Assembly (NCBI GenBank): GCA_018703155.1
Contig: JABJGS010000067.1
Span: 1 to 60,680 of the forward strand
DNA length: 60,680 nucleotides
Direction: 5' to 3'
From: Francisellaceae bacterium
GTDB taxonomy: Bacteria; Pseudomonadota; Gammaproteobacteria; UBA6186; Azoamicaceae
Both the position numbers and the translations under genes were made by a program. The stretch's first letter is position 1. Each line of letters opens with the position of its first letter. This document shows positions 53,633-60,680 of this stretch, piece after piece. The notes beneath the pieces are model-generated. The model was not told where the DNA came from. It saw only the letters and a program-made list of their open reading frames with translations, and did no database searches.

Positions 53633-56320
53633 ATGTGTGCAGGGATTACAAGTATTGGTGTATCTGGATTAATTGCATTTCAACAACAGTTGGCAACTAC
53701 AGGTCATAACATAAGCAACTCTGGTACGGAAGGTTATCATCGCCAAACTACTTCGCTAGAAGCACGATCTGCTGTTTTAGCTAGTGGTGGTTATATGGGA
53801 ACTGGTGTAAAAATTAAAGAGACTTTAAGATCTGAAGATAAACTTACATTGAAATTATTAAATGGGCATCATACTAATGAAAGCCGTTATGATTCAGAAG
53901 TTACACAAGCTGAAAAAATGACCTTGCTTTTGGCAACAGATGAGACCGGCCTGTTAAACTCAATGAAACGTTACTATGAATCTATGAATGAGCTCTCTAA
54001 TGATCCATCTAACCTACAATTACAATCTAATTATTTGTCGGAATCAAATTCGATGGCACAACAATTTAATAATATTGAAAATAACATTTTAAGCATTGTT
54101 TCTAATATTAATGATGAAACAATAAGTACTGTAAATGAAATAAATTCTTTATCTGAGTCGATTGCTAATCTTAACAGAAGTATTTTGATTTCAGGAAATG
54201 CGACCGGTACTAGCTCCGCCAATGATTTGAAAGATCAGCGAGATAAATTAATATCTGAATTGTCAAAAATAATTACCGTAAGTACCGTGGATGCTGATGA
54301 TGGAGCTTTAAATGTATTTATTGGTACTGGGCAAGCATTAATTATAGGCACTGATAGCACTACGCTGGGAACGCAACTAAATAGCACTGATCCATCGAAG
54401 TTAGAAATTACGTCTATAAATTCTGCAGGAACAGTACAAATTATAACTAGTGTTATAAATGGAGGCAAGCTTGGAGGCTTAAAGGAGATAAATAATTCTT
54501 TAATAGAGCCAACAAAAAATAAATTAAATCGCCTTGCTGTGATCTTCTCTATGACAAGTAATGCTCAGCATCGGTTAGGAATGACACAAAATAATAAAAT
54601 AGGTGGCGATTTATTTACAGATATGAATGAAATAGGTTTGCAACTAAGTAGGTCGTTGGCTGACAATAAGAATTTAGGTACTGCAGCATTCACTGTTGCA
54701 ATAAATGAAATTTCAAGACCGATATCTGGACCTTATAATGTTTTTGGAGCATCAAGTTCAATACTAGATGCAACAACTCTAGGAACTCTAGGGGTAGGTG
54801 ACTTAACTATCAATGGGGTGTCAATTAGAGCTACTGTTGCAGGAGACGATATAACTTCAACTTCAGATGCATCATCTAGTGCTAAGGCCATTACAGCAGC
54901 TATAAATTCTAGCACAGCTCAAACAGGAGTTACTGCTACTGCAAAACCAAATAGTTTAAAACTAGGATCATTTAATGCAGGAACATTTACAGCAGGACAA
55001 TTTCAAATTAATGGACAAAATATTGTAACAACAGTTAATACAGCCACGCACCTACTAGAAAGAATAAATGCTCTTACATCTACAACTGGAGTTAGAGCAA
55101 CTGCATTGGGTAATGATGTAACCTTAGTTGCTGATGATGGTCGTAATATTCAATTATCTTCAAATACAGATCAACCAGCCGCAACATTCACATATTTTGA
55201 TACTAATTCAGTCGTAGCTTTAAATAAAGTACAGCGCTCTTCAGTTGAACTTAGCAGCAATACCAAAGCTATCACCATTTCTGGTCTCAATCCAGGTGAT
55301 GCAGGCTTAACAGCAGGGTCAACTCCAACATTGGAAACTAATTTGTATGGTACTGAATATGACTTAACTTATGATGGAGCATTATATAAATTAACTCGTA
55401 ATAGCGATCAAACCCTTGTTTACAGTGATGCGTCTAGTACTATTAATGTTGATGGTATGACCATAACGTTAAATACAGGTACTATTGGTATCGGAGATAA
55501 ATATATAATAAAACCAAATGCTGGAGCTGCTCGTAATTTTAATCTTGAAATTAATAACGTTAAAGATATTGCTAGTGCATCTCCAGTAAAGACCAGTGCA
55601 ACAGTAAGTAATATTGGTACAGGTAGTATTGTTAGAGGGGTTATTTTAAATACCACCGGAAATCCAGCAACAACTAGTACGAAATATGGTAATGCCTTTG
55701 GTAGTGAAAGTACTCTTACACCACCAATTAGGATAGAAATAGCAAATGATATGAATGGGCTTCCAACTAGATATAAAGTATTTGATGTTACGAATGGTTC
55801 GCCAGGGGTGCAAATTGGTCCAGATCAAACTTTTGTGCCTAACTCTGAAAATAATATTTTCCCGCTATCTGGTGTAGTTGATAATACTTTGCCAGGTCCA
55901 AATCCAGCATATTCCTATGATCCTGGATATCGAATATCTATTAATGGAGCACCAGTAGCTGGAGATCAATTCAATATTGACTTTAATTTCAATGGATTCT
56001 CAGATAATGGTAATGTATTTGAAATGTCAAAAATGCGTACGGAAAAATTAGTGAAAGAAGATAATGCTTCATTATTGGAAAGTTATGCAAAAACTGTATC
56101 ACTAGTTACTAGCAGAACACAAACATCTAAAAGTAATTATGAGTCAATAACAATACTTAGAAAACAAACAGAAGGTGAATATTTAGCAAAAGTTGGGGTA
56201 AATTTAGATGAAGAAGCTGCAGAATTAATAAGGTTGCAGCAAGCATATACCGCGGCTGCAAGAGTAGTTAGTACAGGTAAAGAATTGTTTGATTATTTGA
56301 TTTCAGCAGTTAGTAGATAG
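53633..56320 (+). CDS. flgK: FlgK, hook-filament junction protein 1, enlarged by a hook-IN module
   Basis: 895 residues; E. coli FlgK is 547. N-terminal GVSGLIAFQQQLATTGHNISNSGTEGYHRQ (about 9-38), the NxLKDQRDKLISELS region (about 195-211) and the C-terminal VNLDEEAAELIRLQQAYTAAARVVSTGKELFDYLI (about 856-890) define it. Residues about 380-562 are the module also seen in FlgE and FlgL, followed by another long Thr/Asn-rich stretch (about 563-800). Exported with FlgN as chaperone. Confidence 0.95.
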   Translation: MCAGITSIGVSGLIAFQQQLATTGHNISNSGTEGYHRQTTSLEARSAVLASGGYMGTGVKIKETLRSEDKLTLKLLNGHHTNESRYDSEVTQAEKMTLLLATDETGLLNSMKRYYESMNELSNDPSNLQLQSNYLSESNSMAQQFNNIENNILSIVSNINDETISTVNEINSLSESIANLNRSILISGNATGTSSANDLKDQRDKLISELSKIITVSTVDADDGALNVFIGTGQALIIGTDSTTLGTQLNSTDPSKLEITSINSAGTVQIITSVINGGKLGGLKEINNSLIEPTKNKLNRLAVIFSMTSNAQHRLGMTQNNKIGGDLFTDMNEIGLQLSRSLADNKNLGTAAFTVAINEISRPISGPYNVFGASSSILDATTLGTLGVGDLTINGVSIRATVAGDDITSTSDASSSAKAITAAINSSTAQTGVTATAKPNSLKLGSFNAGTFTAGQFQINGQNIVTTVNTATHLLERINALTSTTGVRATALGNDVTLVADDGRNIQLSSNTDQPAATFTYFDTNSVVALNKVQRSSVELSSNTKAITISGLNPGDAGLTAGSTPTLETNLYGTEYDLTYDGALYKLTRNSDQTLVYSDASSTINVDGMTITLNTGTIGIGDKYIIKPNAGAARNFNLEINNVKDIASASPVKTSATVSNIGTGSIVRGVILNTTGNPATTSTKYGNAFGSESTLTPPIRIEIANDMNGLPTRYKVFDVTNGSPGVQIGPDQTFVPNSENNIFPLSGVVDNTLPGPNPAYSYDPGYRISINGAPVAGDQFNIDFNFNGFSDNGNVFEMSKMRTEKLVKEDNASLLESYAKTVSLVTSRTQTSKSNYESITILRKQTEGEYLAKVGVNLDEEAAELIRLQQAYTAAARVVSTGKELFDYLISAVSR
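54770..55318 (+). repeat. hook-IN type module in flgK (copy 2 of 3)
   Basis: FlgK residues about 380-562: DLTINGVSI, S..AITAAINS, GVTAT, QFQINGQNI, TTGVRAT, ADDGRNIQL, NKVQRSSVEL and GDAGL, in the same order as in FlgE and FlgL. Confidence 0.85.
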
Positions 56321-56331
56321 GAGGTAAAGCA

Positions 56332-58227
56332 ATGGCTAATAGAGTTTCCACACCACAGTTACACTTTCAAAATTTAAATGCTTTACAGTTGCAGCAAACT
56401 AAATTGTCAAAAACGCAAAACCAAATATCCCTAGGTAAAAAAATCACAACTCCCTCTGATGATCCTATTGGAAGTTCTAAAGTAATTACTAAAAAAAATG
56501 AACAAGCACAGTTAGAACAATATAATAGCAATGTTGATTTTGGGAATTTTAATTTGGCTAGTATTGAAAATCAGTATTCATCAGTTATAGAAGGTATGCA
56601 AAGAGTACGAGAAATTGCAGTTCAAGCCGGTAACATAACTTTGTCTCCCGAAGATAAAAGAACTCTTGCTCTTGAGCTGGATCAAATTAATAAACAGCTA
56701 GTTGATTTTGCTAATGCCAATGTTGATGGTAAATTTTTATTTTCTGGAGCACAGTCATCATCTCCATCAGTCACTAAAGATATAAATGGTAACTATGTTT
56801 ATATGGGAGATGAAAGTATTAGGAAAACTAGAATAGGCTCATCAATAACATTAGATACAAACCATACAGCAAAACAAATATTTTTCAATATCGATAGGTC
56901 AGATATTTCTGTAAGTGGAGTTTCTGGTAGAACTAGCGTTACCAATGCCGCTACAGCTCTTTCTGACTCTGGAACACTATCAGTTTTAAATGCTAATGAA
57001 ATGGTCATTAATGGAATTAATATTCAAGCTGGAAGTTCAGATGGTGTTTCAACTACAGATGCATCAGGTAGTGCTAAAGCATTATCTGCAGCTATTAATG
57101 CCACAAAAGCAAAGCATGGAGTGGTTGCAACAGTCAATACTACGACATATGATTTAGGGGTTCCTGCTGGTTTAGGCGGAGGTGTTACCCTGGCAGCTGG
57201 AGAATTCACATTAAATGGAATAGCAATCATTGGTGCTGCTGATAATTTAAATACACTAGCAACTACAATATCATCATTTAGCTCAACAACAGGAGTAACT
57301 GCAGAATTAACTCCAGATACAAGCACAGGGCCTAACATAATTTTGACTGCAGCTGATGGCAGGAATATACAATTACAGACGGATGGTGTAAATGGTGGTG
57401 TGGACTTTGCAAATTTTGCTTTAAATAATGCCGGTGTGGCTCAAAATAGAGTACAGCGCAGCACGATAACACTAAATGATCATAATTCAATATCAATATC
57501 TGGCAGCAATCCAGTTGATGTAGGATTTACTACTGCAACAACAGCATTAACTGCAAATGTAGGTACAGGTGTTATGAGCATTCCATTAGTTGCAGAAATT
57601 AGACCAGATAGTGTTTCTGATTCAGAACGATATTTAGTGAAATTTGATGCCACAGGAACAAAGTACAGTGTTTATCGAGAGTCTGATCCTACGGTTGCGG
57701 TTACTGATTTTAAAACCTATACCTCAACACAAAAAATAGGTGATGCTGAAGTACCAGATATTTTGCCAGATACTTATCAGGCCGGAGATAATATAGTAAT
57801 TGATGGTGTTTCAATAAATATAACTGGGGTTCCAGCAGCTAATGATACTTTTACTATAGCTCTTACACCAGATAAAAAAGGTGATGTTTTTGATATGATT
57901 AGAGATTTTTCCGATTTGCTTAAAGTTTCAGGAGATGACACAAATAGAGTTGCTTATGAAGTTGGTGTTATGATAAACAATATAGATTCTGCTCAAAATA
58001 ATGTATTAAGTTTGCGATCGTCAATTGGAATTGATATGAAGCTTTTAGAAACTCAAGAAAAATATAATAATGATTCGATGCACCTTATAACAGCAGAGCG
58101 TAGCAGAATAGAAGATCTTGATTTGGCTGAGGCTATATCTGAACTAATGTTAATGAAAACCTCATTGGAAGCTGCACAAAAAACTATGTCAGCACTATCA
58201 AGCTTGTCTTTATTTAAATATTTATAG
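56332..58227 (+). CDS. flgL: FlgL, hook-filament junction protein 3, enlarged by a hook-IN module
   Basis: 631 residues; E. coli FlgL is 317. ATG behind AGGAGG. N-terminal coiled coil TKLSKTQNQISLGKKITTPSDDPIGSSKV (about 18-46) and VREIAVQAGNITLSPEDKRTLALELDQI (about 93-120) are flagellin-like. The C-terminal helix has AEAISELMLMKTSLEAAQKTMSALSSLSLFKYL. Residues about 214-403 hold the shared module. Last gene of the flgB run; 28 nt later a methyltransferase gene follows. Confidence 0.95.
   Translation: MANRVSTPQLHFQNLNALQLQQTKLSKTQNQISLGKKITTPSDDPIGSSKVITKKNEQAQLEQYNSNVDFGNFNLASIENQYSSVIEGMQRVREIAVQAGNITLSPEDKRTLALELDQINKQLVDFANANVDGKFLFSGAQSSSPSVTKDINGNYVYMGDESIRKTRIGSSITLDTNHTAKQIFFNIDRSDISVSGVSGRTSVTNAATALSDSGTLSVLNANEMVINGINIQAGSSDGVSTTDASGSAKALSAAINATKAKHGVVATVNTTTYDLGVPAGLGGGVTLAAGEFTLNGIAIIGAADNLNTLATTISSFSSTTGVTAELTPDTSTGPNIILTAADGRNIQLQTDGVNGGVDFANFALNNAGVAQNRVQRSTITLNDHNSISISGSNPVDVGFTTATTALTANVGTGVMSIPLVAEIRPDSVSDSERYLVKFDATGTKYSVYRESDPTVAVTDFKTYTSTQKIGDAEVPDILPDTYQAGDNIVIDGVSINITGVPAANDTFTIALTPDKKGDVFDMIRDFSDLLKVSGDDTNRVAYEVGVMINNIDSAQNNVLSLRSSIGIDMKLLETQEKYNNDSMHLITAERSRIEDLDLAEAISELMLMKTSLEAAQKTMSALSSLSLFKYL
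56971..57540 (+). repeat. hook-IN type module in flgL (copy 3 of 3)
   Basis: FlgL residues about 214-403: EMVINGINI, S..ALSAAINAT, GVVAT, EFTLNGIAI, TTGVTAE, LTAADGRNIQL, NRVQRSTITL, ending DVGF. Same order as in FlgE and FlgK. Confidence 0.85.
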
Positions 58228-58255
58228 ATAAAACTAAATTTATTGAGAGGGTGTT

Positions 58256-59008
58256 GTGATTAAACAAAATTTCAGTATATGGGATGGTGTTTACAAAAGC
58301 TTTAATGAAGCCGGTGGTGATTTAGATTTTTTTGATTCTAAGTATTGGCTAGGTAAGCAAGTTGGAATTATTGAAAAAGCTTTGAAAATATACAGCGAAC
58401 ATGGTTTTATTACTAAAGATTACCCTCTACCTTTAATAATATCCATGATGTTAGATTGCAAGTCTAAATTAAAAGTTTTAGATTTCGGTGGTGGTATGGG
58501 ACTCCAATATTTGGAAGTTTTATCTAAAATACCTAATGTTGAAAATAAGATTGAGTATCATGTTGTAGATGGGGAAAGCTCTATTAATGCTCGGCCTAGA
58601 CAAATGAATCATTTCCCAAACTTAAAGTTTTATAGCTCATTGGAGAAGTTGACAACTAAAATTGATATAGTTCACATTGGTAGCACTTTACAATATATTG
58701 AAGATTGGGGTGGTGTGTTGAAATATATCAATCAGCAATTTAACCCTGAATATTTTGTTTTATCAGATTTGTTGGCAGGAAATATTCCAACTTTTGTGTC
58801 ACATCAATGTCACTTTGACAAAAAGATACCTATTAAAATGGCTGGCATGAGTGATGTGGAAGTTTTTTTTAATAAAAATAATTATAATAAAATCTATCAT
58901 AGTAAATTCTGTGCATCATTATTAGATGCGAATAAACTTCCTAACGATGCTCTGCCAGAGGCATATAGATTAGATCATTCTTTAAATGTGGTTTATAAGA
59001 GAAATTGA
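58256..59008 (+). CDS. SAM-dependent methyltransferase-like protein, probable flagellin/glycan modification
   Basis: 250 residues, GTG start behind GAGAGGG. The SAM-binding loop is LKVLDFGGGMGLQYLE (about 75-90), followed by a FYSSLEKL segment and IVHIGSTLQYIEDW (about 141-154). Overall it resembles the TIGR04325-type methyltransferases common in surface-polysaccharide and glycan loci. Its stop overlaps the spacer to the formyltransferase gene. Position between flgL and flagellin suggests flagellin or capsule modification; the substrate is unknown. Confidence 0.78.
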   Translation: MIKQNFSIWDGVYKSFNEAGGDLDFFDSKYWLGKQVGIIEKALKIYSEHGFITKDYPLPLIISMMLDCKSKLKVLDFGGGMGLQYLEVLSKIPNVENKIEYHVVDGESSINARPRQMNHFPNLKFYSSLEKLTTKIDIVHIGSTLQYIEDWGGVLKYINQQFNPEYFVLSDLLAGNIPTFVSHQCHFDKKIPIKMAGMSDVEVFFNKNNYNKIYHSKFCASLLDANKLPNDALPEAYRLDHSLNVVYKRN

Positions 59009-59010
59009 TA

Positions 59011-59748
59011 ATGAAAAATTTAATATTTGTATGTAAAGATATTGGTTTGAAATGTTTGAAGTTTCATTTGGAAAACTTCCCTAATGATGATGACTATATT
59101 GTTGTGGGTGAGCCATATGGCGACGAAATTCAAAAACATATATCAAGTCATGGATTAATTAATTATTGCCATGTTAATGATTTTAACTCTAAGAACTTTA
59201 ATGCTTTGAATTTTGATTGGTTGTTGAATTTATGGGGAGGATATGTGTTTAAAGAAGATACTTTAAGTCTTGTAAGAAATTCTTTAAACATTCATCCAAG
59301 TTACTTGCCTTTTGGTCGTGGTAGAGATCCTATCGTTTGGTCGATAATGGATTGTGCACCTGCGGGTGTTACATTACATTCCATTAATTTAGAAGTAGAT
59401 GAAGGAGATATTTATTACCAGGAAGAAACTAAATATAAACTACCAATAAAGGGTGATGAGCTTTATAGTAGAGTTATCGAGTCTTGTGTTAAAATATTTA
59501 AAAATAAATGGCCAGAAATTAGAAGTATGTCAATTACTCCTATAGCGCAAAAAAATAGTACTTTAAGGACAAGGTATAGAAAAGACCTTGTTGCGAACCA
59601 ATTAATATCTTATGAAAGTTTAGATAAAGGACAGCGGGCACTAGTTAGAAAACTTATGGCATATGAGTTTGATGATGGCTACTCTGCATTAATGAATTTC
59701 AATAATGATAAATATAAGGTGAAACTGGTTTTTGAAAAATTAGTTTAG
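59011..59748 (+). CDS. formyltransferase-family protein, probable N-formyl sugar formation
   Basis: 245 residues from ATG 59011 (TTG at 59005 is the alternative). Rossmann-like formyltransferase fold with the NIHPSYLPFGRGRDP motif (Asn93, His95) and VDEGDIYYQ with Asp130: the Asn-His-Asp triad of N10-formyl-tetrahydrofolate-dependent enzymes. Too short and too divergent to be Fmt. Related enzymes formylate amino sugars such as dTDP-4-amino-dideoxysugars or UDP-amino-arabinose. With the preceding methyltransferase it may decorate flagellin. Context inference only. Confidence 0.78.
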   Translation: MKNLIFVCKDIGLKCLKFHLENFPNDDDYIVVGEPYGDEIQKHISSHGLINYCHVNDFNSKNFNALNFDWLLNLWGGYVFKEDTLSLVRNSLNIHPSYLPFGRGRDPIVWSIMDCAPAGVTLHSINLEVDEGDIYYQEETKYKLPIKGDELYSRVIESCVKIFKNKWPEIRSMSITPIAQKNSTLRTRYRKDLVANQLISYESLDKGQRALVRKLMAYEFDDGYSALMNFNNDKYKVKLVFEKLV

Positions 59749-59848
59749 TTGGTAGTGCACGCTTTTCAAGTAAAATAGATTCTTATTTTTGTACCCGCAT
59801 ATCTATATTATCTAATTCCATATCATTGAATATATCCATATGAAATAT

Positions 59849-59875
59849 TAAAGTAAGTTTGAGGGGTGCCGATAA
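59849..59875 (+). promoter_or_regulatory. sigma-28 promoter for flagellin
   Basis: TAAAGTAA (59849-59856), 11-nt spacer, GCCGATAA (59868-59875). The -10 matches the FliA consensus exactly and the -35 closely, 133 nt before the flagellin ATG. The remaining spacer 59749-60008 shows only AT-rich sequence. Confidence 0.93.
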
Positions 59876-60008
59876 TGGTGTTGGGAGTGGTGAATACTTC
59901 ATGGAAGTGAATGTATATCCACGAATAATAATAAAAAAAGAAGATTAAAATAATATTATTTAAAAAAATAAGAATATTTTAACTTCAGAAGTTTTGGAGT
60001 TCAGTAAA

Positions 60009-60680
60009 ATGCCTCAAGTAATCAATACTAATTTAGCGGCAATTAATGCCAGAAGAAATCTAGAAACATCATCATCCGATTTAGGAACATCATTACAGCG
60101 ACTATCGTCTGGTCTTAGGATTAATAGTGCAAAAGATGATGCTGCAGGTCTTGCTATTGCAACAAGATTTACAACCAATGTTGAAGGTTTGGCGCAAGCT
60201 GGGCGTAATGCAAATGATGCTATATCATTAGTGCAAACTGCAGAGGGTGCATTACAAGAAGTATCAAATATTTTGCAACGTTCCAGAGAGCTAGCTATTC
60301 AATCAGCCAATGGTACCAACTCATCTTCAGATAGGAAAGCTCTACAATCTGAGGTGAATCAGCTTAAATCAGAATTAAATCGAATTTCAACTACAACTAA
60401 ATTCAATGGCTTGAACGTTTTAAATGGAGATTTATCAAGCTCAGATATGCAGATTGGTGCTAATGCTAATGAGACAGTATCTGTAACTATAGGTAGTGTA
60501 CATGGTACAAATATCGGCTCAAATGAGCAAAAGACTGACAATGCTGCAGGTTTAGAACAATCTACATATCAAACAGTATATGGATATGGTCAAAATACTG
60601 ACATTGGTACATCTGTAGGAGATATGTCTGCAGCAGCTACAAATGGCTATACTGCTGAAACATTTACTATTACTAATACA
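60009..60680 (+). CDS. fliC: flagellin, N-terminal part (cut by window end)
   Basis: 224 codons visible from ATG 60009 (TTGGAG upstream), no stop. N-terminal D0/D1: MPQVINTNLAAINARRNLE, SLQRLSSGLRINSAKDDAAGLAIATRFTTN and SLVQTAEGALQEVSNILQRSRELAIQSANGTNS are standard flagellin. It is transcribed by sigma-28 from a promoter 133 nt upstream. At about residue 155 the sequence turns Thr/Ser/Gly-rich, the start of the variable region. Whether it also holds the hook-IN module is beyond the window. Confidence 0.96.
   Translation, partial: MPQVINTNLAAINARRNLETSSSDLGTSLQRLSSGLRINSAKDDAAGLAIATRFTTNVEGLAQAGRNANDAISLVQTAEGALQEVSNILQRSRELAIQSANGTNSSSDRKALQSEVNQLKSELNRISTTTKFNGLNVLNGDLSSSDMQIGANANETVSVTIGSVHGTNIGSNEQKTDNAAGLEQSTYQTVYGYGQNTDIGTSVGDMSAAATNGYTAETFTITNT

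Overview
The window is an AT-rich gammaproteobacterial chromosome segment. It most likely comes from the order Legionellales: a Coxiella/Aquicella/Berkiella-like lineage that is flagellated and carries a Dot/Icm type IVB secretion system. Evidence: (i) the divergent icmV-dotA / icmW-icmX arrangement of Dot/Icm region I; (ii) a mevalonate (MVA) isoprenoid gene set, known in Coxiella but unusual in gammaproteobacteria; (iii) the classic gammaproteobacterial rpsB-tsf-pyrH-frr-uppS-cdsA-rseP-bamA-skp-lpxD-fabZ-lpxA-lpxB-rnhB-dnaE series; (iv) a proteobacterial flagellar cluster with recognisable sigma-54 and sigma-28 promoters. The species cannot be named from the sequence alone.

Layout. 1-5.6 kb: Dot/Icm genes. 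dotA is cut by the window edge and ends in a GC-rich hexapeptide tandem array. icmV lies upstream of it; icmW, a small exported protein and icmX run the other way. 5.6-8 kb: a 12-segment membrane protein and an unknown protein. 8-10.4 kb: a minus-strand island of three unusual genes. One resembles a serine recombinase without its catalytic residues, one is an unknown helical protein, and one resembles the zinc-ribbon/HTH front end of an IS1595-type transposase without a DDE domain. 10.5-34.6 kb: housekeeping block for methionine aminopeptidase, translation, UMP kinase, undecaprenyl-PP and CDP-diacylglycerol synthesis, outer-membrane assembly, lipid A, RNase HII and Pol III alpha. The gene normally found between frr and uppS (dxr, MEP pathway) is absent. 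HMG-CoA reductase, two GHMP kinases, diphosphomevalonate decarboxylase and IPP isomerase sit between cdsA and rseP instead.

34.6-42.1 kb: accessory genes. These are an enoyl-CoA hydratase-like protein, a 2-oxoglutarate/Fe(II) oxygenase, two unknown proteins and a Na+/solute symporter. One unknown is an 1108-residue protein with an OTU-protease-like Cys/His pattern and nuclear-localisation-like basic clusters, which makes it a candidate Dot/Icm effector. 42.1-60.7 kb: flagellar region. flgA-flgM-flgN-ycgR(PilZ) are on the minus strand; cheR, flgBCDEFGHIJKL, a methyltransferase, a formyltransferase and the start of flagellin are on the plus strand. FlgE, FlgK and FlgL are all enlarged by what looks like the same ~185-residue hook-IN type module.

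How it fits together: the MVA genes would supply IPP/DMAPP to UppS, whose product carries envelope precursors, next to the envelope genes they are embedded in. The flagellar genes follow the usual hierarchy: sigma-54 sites before flgA and flgB, and a near-perfect sigma-28 site before flagellin, with FlgM as anti-sigma-28. No rRNA, tRNA, CRISPR array or intact insertion sequence was seen. There is no stretch over 300 bases without a gene.
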